Positions 1-7,501 of a DNA stretch of 64,000 nt are shown here, piece after piece (position 1 is the first letter of the stretch; each line of letters begins with the position of its first letter). The notes under the pieces are model-generated. The model saw only the letters and a list, made by a program, of their open reading frames with translations, did no database searches and was not told where the DNA came from. The stretch comes from Sulfitobacter brevis (lineage in GTDB: Bacteria > Pseudomonadota > Alphaproteobacteria > Rhodobacterales > Rhodobacteraceae), in assembly GCF_900112755.1 (NCBI RefSeq), contig NZ_FOMW01000014.1, positions 1-64,000 on the forward strand, read 5' to 3'. Position numbers and translations under genes: made by a program.

Positions 1-300
1 GAACAGGGTCTTCCCCGATCCCGCCATGACACTCGCGGCCGTCGACAGGCTTGTTCATCATGCGACCATCTTCGAAATGAATGTCGAGAGCTACCGGCGG
101 CGATCCGCGCTCGAAGCCAAACGCAAGCGAGGCAGGCCTGCCACATACGCGACAATCAACAACACACCGCTGATTGACGCGGAGCGACAAACAACAGACG
201 AAGAAAATCTTGCCGACGGCAATAACGATGATATCGTCACAGATGCCGCGACATAGAATCTCATCATGATTGTCGCCGCCGTCTCACCCAGATTGTCGCG
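1..300 (+). mobile_element. IS21-family insertion element, right end (partial)
   Basis: The window opens inside an IS21-family element whose helper gene istB ends at 256. Beyond the stop, the 9-mer GCGACAATC (read on the minus strand) occurs twice within about 25 bases (around 268-300), like the short repeated transposase-binding sequences at IS21 termini. The element boundary is inferred to fall near 300-308, because the VirB11 reading frame loses its family sequence exactly there. The exact terminal bases and target duplication cannot be fixed because the other end lies outside the window. Confidence 0.7.
2..256 (+). CDS. istB: IstB-type ATP-binding helper of IS21 transposase (C-terminal part)
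   Basis: The open frame runs from the window edge (N-R-V-F-P-D-P-A-M...) to a TAG at 254-256. The segment DRLVHHATIFEMNVESYRRR is the typical C-terminal stretch of IstB, the AAA+ ATPase that helps IstA choose the target and transpose IS21 elements. After it comes a charged tail with an AT-hook-like KRKRGRPATY. Only about 84 residues are visible; the Walker motifs and istA lie upstream of the window. The short gap to the truncated virB11 fits istB being the last gene before the element's right end. Confidence 0.85.
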   Translation, partial: NRVFPDPAMTLAAVDRLVHHATIFEMNVESYRRRSALEAKRKRGRPATYATINNTPLIDAERQTTDEENLADGNNDDIVTDAAT

Positions 301-1129
301 CTATAAACTCCGCAGTTTCCGCATGGATGGTTGAAACCGACCCTCCATGGCCGGTGTTAATTGCTTCAAGATAGGTCAAGGCTTCGTCCCCGCGCAGTTC
401 CCCAACGACGATCCGATCCGGGCGCATCCGCAACGACGCTTGCAGAAGCGCTTGAGAGTTTCTCTGTGATCCAGTGCTGCGACTTGCCAATAGGGCTACC
501 GTATTGGGTTGGCTAGGGAACAGTTCAAACGCATCTTCAATCGTGATCAGTCGTTCGCCATCATCGACATGAGTAAGCAGATGTCGGGCAAATGTGGTCT
601 TCCCTGTCGACGTGCCACCACTGATCAATACATTGAGCCGTTGATGAACTAAGGCCTCTAACGAGGCTTCAAGATTCTCTTCAGCTTGGCTGGCAATGTC
701 CTTCATCTTTTCAGCCCTCAGTTGATCCAGCGAGACAGCTTTGCCAAAAAGATATGACGGTTTGTACCCCTGCACGCCCGCCGTGGCGAACAGACGGATC
801 GTAATCGAAGCGCCCTGTTCGATGGCAGGTGGAACTGCGACCTGAACTCTCAGCGGCCGGCCTGCATATTCAACTTTGCCAGACACCAGCGGGTTTTTCT
901 CTGACACGCGGGCATTGGCATCACCGACGATTGTCTGTGCCATATTAAATGCCGTGGCGCGATCAATGGTTTGACCTTCATGTCGCATTGCCGCGTCACC
1001 TGCGGCTTCGATCCACACTTTGCCATCGGGATTGATTGCGATTTCGACGACATCGTCGCGTATCAGCAAATCGCGAAACGGCTCAAGATATCGCTCTAGG
1101 TAAGACGCAGGCAGTGGAGGTTGGCTCAA
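284..1129 (-). pseudogene. virB11: VirB11 T4SS hexameric ATPase, 3' end cut off by IS21
   Basis: VirB11 is the cytoplasmic ring ATPase that works with VirB4 in pilus assembly and substrate transfer. Visible motifs: Walker A GGTSTGKT (residues 171-178), Walker B region RIVVGELRG (239-247) and His box with STIHAE (260-271). Family members are usually about 330-350 residues; this one ends at 281. Family-like sequence stops at E274, followed by seven residues that come from the IS end, so the C-terminal 50-60 residues are missing. The TTG start at 1129 overlaps the virB10 stop in a TTGA, implying translational coupling. All nucleotide-binding motifs remain, but loss of the C-terminal subdomain probably inactivates it. 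The intact 3' fragment may lie on the other side of the IS. Confidence 0.85.
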
Positions 1130-2559
1130 TAGATCACCACATCGCGGTCGACGAGGACGGTCACGGATGCACCTTGATCGATATAAATAGTGGGCGAGAT
1201 CGAGACCTGCTCAGCGATAACAGATCCTACAGCGTCTTCCAGATCTCCGGAAACCCCCTGAAGGACTTCGCTGGCTGTCTCATTGTCGGTACTGTTTGCG
1301 GCGATAGCGGGTGCAGCACCAATGAGCGAGATGAGCGCCGCGCCTCCAAAGCGTTCAGTGAACTTGGTGTCGACGATCCCAGTTAACCCAGAGCGTCCAA
1401 GCTGGTCACCGCCGACGGACGCGATTTCAATGGACGTCCCGTCTGGGGTCAGAACGCGTGTCCAAAGGATCAGGATGCGTTTTTGGTTCAATTCAATGCC
1501 AGAACGATATTGGCCAAAAAGGCGCGAGCCACGCGGGATCAATATCTGATCGCCAGAAAACGCAGGCACCGGTTCAGACACAACCGCCACAACAGAGCCC
1601 GGCAGGTCGCTGTTGATTGCTGTTTGCAGGGCGGCTTGGATGACAGAGCCTTGTGACAGCGTTCGCTCTGGGAAGGCCAGCTGGGATGCTTCTTGGACTT
1701 CTAAAGGTCGCGCACCTTGTCGTAAGTATTGCTCGTTTTCAGAAAGGGCTGGCCCATCCGCTCCTGCCACAGCAGCATTTGGATTTGTACCGCCAGTGGA
1801 TGTGGCCCGCGGACCGTCTGTATAGACTACAGAAGGCGAAACGATCTGTGCGGTCAGTAATTCTTGCGCCACCCGTTCCACTTCACGCTGACGTTGTTCG
1901 TCCTCCTGACGCTGGCGTTCTTCGAGCAACCTTTGATCAGCTATCAATCCATCGCGCGCCATTTCTGCCTCAAGCCCTTCGCGCTGCGCGCGTTCGGCGT
2001 CCAACATCGCTTGTAGTCCAGACAACCGTGCATCGTTCTGCCGCTGCGCGTTTTGCAACTCGGTGTCTTTGGCCGCAATCGACGCTTCAAGCGCATCGGT
2101 CTGAACTTGAAACGCTTCTCGCAGATCAGACACGGCTTCTTGGATTTCAGCGTTGCGGGCAGACTGGCTTGCAGCCAGCGCTTCTCTCAGCTTTGCGATC
2201 TCTTCAAGCACCGCGGCGCTGGGTTCTGCTGTTGTTGGGGCAGGGGCTGGCACATCGAGGGCCTCTTCAACCGCGATCAATGCATCATTGACCCGCTGTT
2301 CCACTTCATCCGGCGGGAATTCCAACCGACCACCATTTCCGGTACGTTGGTCCTGGAAGGTCTCAACATCAGACGTTTCTAGGCCGTCTGTTCCTTCTTG
2401 CAGATTAGTTGCCAGAAAGAAGGCCGCACCACCGCCGCCAAGCGCAAGGGCGATCGCCAAAGCCCCAACACCGATATTACCGCCACGGCGTTTGGGTTTG
2501 CCCTTCTGGCTGAATGTGCTGAGGCGGTCCTGCAGGTCGGGTGTGTTTTCATCAGCCAT
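1126..2559 (-). CDS. virB10: VirB10 T4SS energy-transducing channel protein
   Basis: 477 residues. A short basic cytoplasmic N-terminus is followed by one membrane segment (about 28-50, rich in Ala, Gly and Leu), then a long Glu/Gln/Ala-rich periplasmic coiled coil (about 110-240). The C-terminal VirB10/TrbI beta-barrel domain (about 270-477) contains the family stretches GSVIQAALQT, ILIPRGSRLFGQY and GGAALISLIG. In the family this protein spans both membranes and, with VirB7 and VirB9, forms the outer-membrane core complex. It sits between virB9 (2-base gap) and virB11 (TTGA overlap). Length and motifs look intact. Confidence 0.93.
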   Translation of the reverse strand: MADENTPDLQDRLSTFSQKGKPKRRGGNIGVGALAIALALGGGGAAFFLATNLQEGTDGLETSDVETFQDQRTGNGGRLEFPPDEVEQRVNDALIAVEEALDVPAPAPTTAEPSAAVLEEIAKLREALAASQSARNAEIQEAVSDLREAFQVQTDALEASIAAKDTELQNAQRQNDARLSGLQAMLDAERAQREGLEAEMARDGLIADQRLLEERQRQEDEQRQREVERVAQELLTAQIVSPSVVYTDGPRATSTGGTNPNAAVAGADGPALSENEQYLRQGARPLEVQEASQLAFPERTLSQGSVIQAALQTAINSDLPGSVVAVVSEPVPAFSGDQILIPRGSRLFGQYRSGIELNQKRILILWTRVLTPDGTSIEIASVGGDQLGRSGLTGIVDTKFTERFGGAALISLIGAAPAIAANSTDNETASEVLQGVSGDLEDAVGSVIAEQVSISPTIYIDQGASVTVLVDRDVVIY

Positions 2560-2561
2560 GA

Positions 2562-3293
2562 TCAGTTGCTCACATAAATTGCGCTGTCATCGCGCAAAGC
2601 GCAGATGGCCTCTTCGCCAATACGCAGAGTCCAGAACTGGTTCACGCCAAGTACGCGCACAATTTTGCCTTGTTGTGTCCAGTTTACGGTGCGCTCGCGG
2701 CCTTGATCATCAGCCTTGAAGACTGCGGGTTGGCGTCCGTTTTCAGGGAAGGCGAAGTAAGTGTACCGCCCGTCGTCGTAGATATGGGTTGGACGGAAAT
2801 CCGCTTCACCCGCAACGCGGTAGCTGTAGTTGCGCGGCGCCTCAAAGCCCTTGGGTTGGGTGTTGGCCGCTGCCGCGCGACGTTCATCCTCTGGATAGCG
2901 AAACCGCACCTCGAAAAACATGCCTGAGCGACCCGGAATGGCCCCTTCGCGCAGATGGAAGGAATAGGTCCGGCGGTTGGTGATTACTGTCATGTTGGTT
3001 GAGGCACCTTGCACATGCGGCTTGATGGTCAGGACATTGCCAAGCTCTGGGATCGGATCGACTTGGAAACTCTCGGTGTCGCCGACAATGACGGCGTCAA
3101 ACCGTTCGCCTTGCCCAAGGTGGATGGTCGTTGAATGGCGCAGGTCCGTTTCAATCACGAAGACTTGGTTTTCAACATAAGTCGCGGTGCGCACGCGGTT
3201 GTCGAGCGACCCACTGCGTGGCACGGCTTCGGATAGAGCAGGGGATGCCGATAGCAAAGCGGCAGCACAAATCAAACGGGCAGCGATATTCAA
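2562..3293 (-). CDS. virB9: VirB9 T4SS outer-membrane core component
   Basis: About 243 residues from a TTG at 3293, chosen because GGAGA lies just upstream and the product then starts with a clean signal peptide (NIAARLICAAALLSASPALSEA). A longer upstream frame exists but would overlap virB8 and lacks a signal sequence. The N-terminal beta domain contains the typical IHLGQGERFDAVIVGD and LTIKPHVQGASTNMTVITNRR stretches. The C-terminal domain (NYSYRVAG, PTHIYDDGRYTYFAFP, ALRDDSAIYVSN) matches CagX/VirB9. The family protein binds the VirB7 lipoprotein and VirB10 at the outer membrane. It follows virB8 after 4 bases. Confidence 0.93.
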   Translation of the reverse strand: MNIAARLICAAALLSASPALSEAVPRSGSLDNRVRTATYVENQVFVIETDLRHSTTIHLGQGERFDAVIVGDTESFQVDPIPELGNVLTIKPHVQGASTNMTVITNRRTYSFHLREGAIPGRSGMFFEVRFRYPEDERRAAAANTQPKGFEAPRNYSYRVAGEADFRPTHIYDDGRYTYFAFPENGRQPAVFKADDQGRERTVNWTQQGKIVRVLGVNQFWTLRIGEEAICALRDDSAIYVSN

Positions 3294-3297
3294 GGGA

Positions 3298-3969
3298 TCA
3301 GTTCTCCAAAGTCTCGGCGTCGACGCGGTATGAGGTGACCACGAAGCCCAAGGGGTTGGCCCAGACGTCTTGCAGGCGCTGGCGTGTTTCAGGTTCAAAG
3401 GCATAGCCAACAGTGGCCACGTAGCTTCGTGTAATGGTGCGGGTGTCGCGCGCGCGGCGTAGGGTGCGGGTAAAGCGGATCTGGGCGACGCCAGGTTCGA
3501 TCTGGTTTACAGATTTGATCACAACTTCGATCACGGCGTCGCGGCCATAAACGGCGATCGGATAGTCTTCGTTGGACGAGGTCCAAAGATCGCGCAGGGT
3601 ACGTGCAGCATCGCCGTCCGAGCGCTCAAGAACGGAATTGATCCGTTGCTCACCGTCGGTCAGATCATAGGTCTCACGGTCATCCACATAAGCCACAAGG
3701 TTGGCCTGAATAATGGCATCGCTCTCGGATAACGACAGCGCTTGGACAGCTGCAACGCGATCCATTTGGCCGGTTTCTTTGTCGACAACGACCACGAATG
3801 TCTCGATTGATTTCAGGGGAAACAAGCTTGCACCAGCGACAATTCCTGCCAACCCGACCAGAACACCAGCTGCCGCCACAAAATATGCAAAGCGTTCGCG
3901 ACGGCGCGGGCCGTAGATAAAATCCACTGCAAAGGCGTCGCTTTGGTCTTGGCTCGATTGGCTTTTCAT
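3298..3969 (-). CDS. virB8: VirB8 inner-membrane assembly factor
   Basis: About 223 residues from the ATG at 3969 (MKSQSSQDQSDAF), 19 bases after the virB6 stop; an in-frame ATG at 4065 would overlap virB6. A short cytoplasmic tail ends in RRRERFAYF, then one membrane helix (about 22-45) and the periplasmic NTF2-like VirB8 domain. Recognisable stretches are VVVVDKETGQMDRV, AYVDDRETYDL and the late YVATVGYAFEP...NPLGFVVTSY. In the family it nucleates assembly, contacting VirB9, VirB10 and the pilus subunits. No defect is seen. Confidence 0.92.
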   Translation of the reverse strand: MKSQSSQDQSDAFAVDFIYGPRRRERFAYFVAAAGVLVGLAGIVAGASLFPLKSIETFVVVVDKETGQMDRVAAVQALSLSESDAIIQANLVAYVDDRETYDLTDGEQRINSVLERSDGDAARTLRDLWTSSNEDYPIAVYGRDAVIEVVIKSVNQIEPGVAQIRFTRTLRRARDTRTITRSYVATVGYAFEPETRQRLQDVWANPLGFVVTSYRVDAETLEN

Positions 3970-3988
3970 TTTCGGTGTTGGTCTTTCA

Positions 3989-5002
3989 TTACGAGGTGCG
4001 GAAGGATTTGACGGTGTTGAGGGCTGAGGCGGGCGTTCGCCGGATCGCTTCGCCGGTTTTGACAACGCCGCTGTTCACGGCTTGCTGGAGTTCTTGCGGT
4101 GATTTGCCCGTTGCAAGGCGCGTGGCACTGCCCGTGCCGTAATCGCTTGTGTTAACGATGCCGCGGCGTGCCAGCCCAGTTAGCCCAACAGCGTTGGAGG
4201 CGATGCCCATCACGCCCGTAAGGTTGGAGGCGATGTAGGGGACGGACGCCATAATCCCGGCGCTCAGCAGCAGAATGACCAAGAATGGCAGGATAAGGCT
4301 GACGGTTTCGACATCGACGGGATCGGCGGAGGCATCGCCAATGGCTTCTGCGATTGCTACGATGATACCAGCAGCACCTGCAGCGGCGACGGGCATCAAA
4401 GCATAGCCAATGGTTGCGCGGCTCCAAGCCTCAAAGAGGGATTGGGTTGGTTTGAAGAGCGATGTGATGATCATGAACGGCGCAATTACGATCATCAGTG
4501 CGAAGACTATTTTGGCGAATGCGATGATCCCGGCAGTAACGGCTGCGAAGAGTGCTGAGAGAACAAAGAAGATCGCGCCGAGCACAGCGCCGAAGACCCA
4601 GCCTGCTTGATCGCCAATCGTGTCGCCGTAAGCGGTAATGCGGGCCACCATGTTGTCGAGGCTCTCATAGACGCCAGCCTCATCGCCGGATCCTGTGAGG
4701 GCGAGAATGGATGCGCCGACGGAGTCCGGCACTTGCGTTACAATCCCGTAGATGACGCTAAAATTATCCCAACTCTGCGCAAAGATGGCGACCAGTGAGA
4801 TTTTGATCCCAAACGCAAATGCGCTGCCAAAGGTCATGGGCTTGAGTTGCATCACAACATTGATGCCCAGCAAAATCAGCAGCAGGACTGCACCTGATGT
4901 GATGACATTGCCCACTGCCGCAGCCGACGAGATGAAGCCATCTTGTGCGACGCTGTCGACAGCCGCATCGACTTGGTCGAGGATATCACTAATGATCCCC
5001 AT
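3989..5002 (-). CDS. virB6: VirB6/TrbL polytopic inner-membrane channel protein
   Basis: 337 residues with about six hydrophobic segments, the first around 30-50 and the densest block at about 135-185, then two more near 200-250, in the VirB6/TrbL pattern. The family forms the central inner-membrane part of the translocation channel. The gene starts one base after the stop of the 140-residue gene upstream and precedes virB8 by 19 bases. The C-terminal 70 residues are polar and probably cytoplasmic or periplasmic. Confidence 0.88.
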   Translation of the reverse strand: MGIISDILDQVDAAVDSVAQDGFISSAAAVGNVITSGAVLLLILLGINVVMQLKPMTFGSAFAFGIKISLVAIFAQSWDNFSVIYGIVTQVPDSVGASILALTGSGDEAGVYESLDNMVARITAYGDTIGDQAGWVFGAVLGAIFFVLSALFAAVTAGIIAFAKIVFALMIVIAPFMIITSLFKPTQSLFEAWSRATIGYALMPVAAAGAAGIIVAIAEAIGDASADPVDVETVSLILPFLVILLLSAGIMASVPYIASNLTGVMGIASNAVGLTGLARRGIVNTSDYGTGSATRLATGKSPQELQQAVNSGVVKTGEAIRRTPASALNTVKSFRTS

Positions 5003-5425
5003 CTACTCGGAACAACCCTCGGCGTGCTCGGCCTCGAGCGCATCAGCCATGGCATAGAGGTCGAGGACTTTGAACGGGAGGCGCGGGTTGTCCGACGTCT
5101 GAAAACGCGGCAGTTCTGCGAGAGCCATGCCCCATGTGAATTCGCCCAAGAGGCAGTCACAGGTCTCGGCTTTAAGGTGCCGCTCGGCGACAAGGATGCG
5201 CAGAATAGCCCGATACCCGTTGCGCAGATAAGCGGTTTCCGCAAGATCTGCTGGAGGACGCGGAACGCGGCAGGCCTCCCCAGCATCAGGAGCAATGGCC
5301 ATCCAGCTAAATGGCTTTGGCTCACCGGATGTTGAGCCCGGTGTTTCAGCAGAAGCGGACAGAGGCAGCACAATGAGAAGCGTTGCAAAGACCGTGCGGA
5401 GCGCATTTGGGGCATCCTTCATCAT
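5003..5425 (-). CDS. Small exported protein of the virB operon, unknown function
   Basis: 140 residues with a signal peptide (hydrophobic core at about 10-26, cleavage near SASAETPG). The mature part has four cysteines (EACRVP, ETCDCLLG, EGCSE), so periplasmic disulfides are plausible. It overlaps the virB5 stop by an ATGA and abuts virB6, so it is translated with the mating-pair-formation genes. I do not recognise the family. Its place between VirB5 and VirB6 is where some T4SS loci carry an entry-exclusion or VirB7-like protein, but it has no lipobox. Confidence 0.75.
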   Translation of the reverse strand: MMKDAPNALRTVFATLLIVLPLSASAETPGSTSGEPKPFSWMAIAPDAGEACRVPRPPADLAETAYLRNGYRAILRILVAERHLKAETCDCLLGEFTWGMALAELPRFQTSDNPRLPFKVLDLYAMADALEAEHAEGCSE

Positions 5426-6189
5426 GGGTCCACCGCCATGGATCTAAACCGCCGCTCGTCAGCCAAGGTAGCTGCATCAACAACACCAAGCTGTCCCGCA
5501 CTGACGCCTTGCGCGGCTTCCAAGCGCCAGATTTGGGTCAGGATGATCCCAAGTTCGACAGTGACCCGCGTGTTCAAATCAACGGCCGCTTTCAATCCGT
5601 CCTGATCGTCGATGAGGCCAACCATCGTCTCGAGCCGTTCTAGACTTTGACCAGCCTCAGCATGGCTTTCTTGGGCGGCCACCGACAACATGGCGCTGGC
5701 GCCTGCGGACGTCGCGATGCGGTTGTCAGCAGGTTGCGGCGATGCCGAAAGGGTGCTCAAGGTCTCAGGTGTGAACCCACTTCCAGACAGTACACGTTCT
5801 ACCGATGCTTCAAGTTCCGCGCCGGGATTAAAGCCACTCAGAAAATCTCCGCTCGCCAGTGAGCGTGCTGTATTTAACGGGCCAACAAGTTTGCCCCGCA
5901 AGGCGCGGAATTCTTCAACCGATGCAAAGAGATCGCTCAGCCCGCTGCCTTCGATAAGAGAGGTCAGCTGGGCCTCCAAGTTAAGAAGCTGGGAAAGCTG
6001 CGTCTCAAGTTCCAGCCGCATGGTGGCTAGCTGTTGCAGCTGCACATTCAGGTCTTCCGCCATGTGCTCAAGCTGCGCGACTAGCTGGCCAAGTTGTGAA
6101 CCGTCAAACGTCGGAACGCCTTGTGCGCGGGCGGGGGTGGATAGGCCGAGGGCGGCTATCGCCGCGACCGAAAGAAGAAGCTGTTTCAA
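5422..6189 (-). CDS. virB5: VirB5 minor pilus/adhesin subunit
   Basis: 255 residues with a clear signal peptide (MKQLLLSVAAIAALGLSTPARA). The mature protein starts AQGVPTFDGSQLGQ, then a long helical Gln/Leu-rich stretch (about 35-85) as in VirB5/TraC proteins, and ends with a second helical region (DLNTRVTVELGIILTQIWRL). In the family it decorates the pilus tip and takes part in host-cell contact. Both its N-terminal and C-terminal helices are mirrored in the transglycosylase gene immediately upstream. It overlaps both neighbours by 4 bases. Confidence 0.85.
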   Translation of the reverse strand: MKQLLLSVAAIAALGLSTPARAQGVPTFDGSQLGQLVAQLEHMAEDLNVQLQQLATMRLELETQLSQLLNLEAQLTSLIEGSGLSDLFASVEEFRALRGKLVGPLNTARSLASGDFLSGFNPGAELEASVERVLSGSGFTPETLSTLSASPQPADNRIATSAGASAMLSVAAQESHAEAGQSLERLETMVGLIDDQDGLKAAVDLNTRVTVELGIILTQIWRLEAAQGVSAGQLGVVDAATLADERRFRSMAVDP

Positions 6190-7298
6190 TTTGGCACTCC
6201 CATTTGCATGAATTCACGCTCGGATAGGCGGTCCGCGACCAGATGCTGGGCATGGGCCGCTTCGCGCTGTTGGTTGGCTGCCATCAGCCTGACGCGTAGA
6301 TTTAGAATGCGGGCGATTTCAGTTTTGGCGTAGGTGTTGAGCTCCCACGCGGCTTTGGCATTCGGTTGCGCATCGATCTGCAGAATGATCGCGCGCAGGC
6401 GGTTGATGACCTGCATCGTCGTGGCGTGGCTGCTTGCCGCATAATAGACCCCTGCATCCGAGATGTTGGCATATTCAGCGAGGGCAAAGTCTGAGGATGA
6501 CAATGTGCCGAGCGCGTCTGCGCCGCCCACAACGGCGAGGTATTCGTTGTAAAACTTAGAGATATTGCGCACGTAGCCTTGGGTCTCTGTGAAGGGCGGC
6601 ACACCGCCATACTCAATCACGCGTCCGGGGCCTGCGTTATAGGCGGCGAGCGCATGAGGAATGTTGCCAAACCGGTTCAGCTGGGTCGTGATGTAGCGCG
6701 CGCCACCACGCAAGTTGTCCATTGGGTCATAAGGATTTACGCCCATGTCTGACGCTGTCCCGGGCATGAGTTGGGTTAGACCATAAGCACCAACATGGCT
6801 TTCAGCGGTGATATTGAAGCGGCTTTCTTGTTTGATCAGGGCCTGAAACAGGCAGCGCCATTGCGTGGCGGAAAGGCCAGCCCGCGCCACGCCCGGCGCA
6901 CCGGCATATTCGCCTGCAACCCGCACAATCATCATCTCGACGGTTTCGCGCCCCTCACCAAAGAGACGGCTGTTCATCGGGCTTGTATCGGAGTTGGGGT
7001 AGACCGAGGCGACACCAAAATCAGCGTTACCTTCAAGGGCGCTGATATCAAACCCTGGACCGGTCATCGCGGCAGAAATGGCTTCAAGCGTGCGCAGCTG
7101 ATCTGCTTGTACGTCGGCGATGGAAGAACGCTCGGCTTCTTTGTTGCCTTGGGTGCCCAAGTCCTGAACCAATGCGGTCACGCGCGCGATGGTTTGTCCG
7201 ATCGCGGCATTGTCTTGCGTTGGTACACCTTGGGCGAAGCCCGAGGTTGCATGCAGGCAGAGGCAAAGCCCTGCAGATATAATGACGGCGCGGATCAT
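6186..7298 (-). CDS. Lytic transglycosylase nested in a VirB5-like scaffold
   Basis: 370 residues with a signal peptide ending at FAQGVPT. A soluble lytic transglycosylase domain (about 145-245) shows the catalytic Glu in KQESRF (E158), the GAYGLTQLMPGTA motif and ALAAYNAGPGRV. Such enzymes cleave peptidoglycan to let the secretion apparatus through. The flanks look like VirB5: the mature N-terminus (AQGVPTQDNAAIGQ) parallels AQGVPTFDGSQLGQ in the next gene, and the C-terminal helix (ELNTYAKTEIARILNLRVRL) parallels DLNTRVTVELGIILTQIWRL. It may be a VirB5 duplicate that acquired an SLT domain. A second, conventional VirB1 lies at the head of the operon. Confidence 0.87.
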   Translation of the reverse strand: MIRAVIISAGLCLCLHATSGFAQGVPTQDNAAIGQTIARVTALVQDLGTQGNKEAERSSIADVQADQLRTLEAISAAMTGPGFDISALEGNADFGVASVYPNSDTSPMNSRLFGEGRETVEMMIVRVAGEYAGAPGVARAGLSATQWRCLFQALIKQESRFNITAESHVGAYGLTQLMPGTASDMGVNPYDPMDNLRGGARYITTQLNRFGNIPHALAAYNAGPGRVIEYGGVPPFTETQGYVRNISKFYNEYLAVVGGADALGTLSSSDFALAEYANISDAGVYYAASSHATTMQVINRLRAIILQIDAQPNAKAAWELNTYAKTEIARILNLRVRLMAANQQREAAHAQHLVADRLSEREFMQMGVPN

Positions 7299-7501
7299 TC
7301 TGGGCGCGGCAGGGCTTCGAAAGTGCAGTCTTTGCTGCTTTCGTCTGAAACTATTGCTGCCGCCGCGAAGGATAGCGTTGCGCGTGTCACCACAGGCTCA
7401 CCATTGCGACCAAAGCAGGGCGACGTTTTCTCGGTGTATTGCTCGCACGCCGATAGCAGCGGCACCGCAGCTACGACGAACATAAGAGGGAAGTGTTTCA
7501 T
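7295..7501 (-). CDS. VirB7-like small lipoprotein
   Basis: 68 residues from the ATG at 7501, with GGAG six bases upstream. The N-terminus is a lipoprotein signal with lipobox LLSAC, followed by a mature part with two more cysteines (SPCFG, KDCTF). Size, lipobox and place in the operon suggest the VirB7 role, anchoring VirB9 in the outer membrane; VirB7 proteins are too variable for a firmer call. It overlaps the virB4 stop (ATGA) and the transglycosylase start. Confidence 0.72.
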   Translation of the reverse strand: MKHFPLMFVVAAVPLLSACEQYTEKTSPCFGRNGEPVVTRATLSFAAAAIVSDESSKDCTFEALPRPE

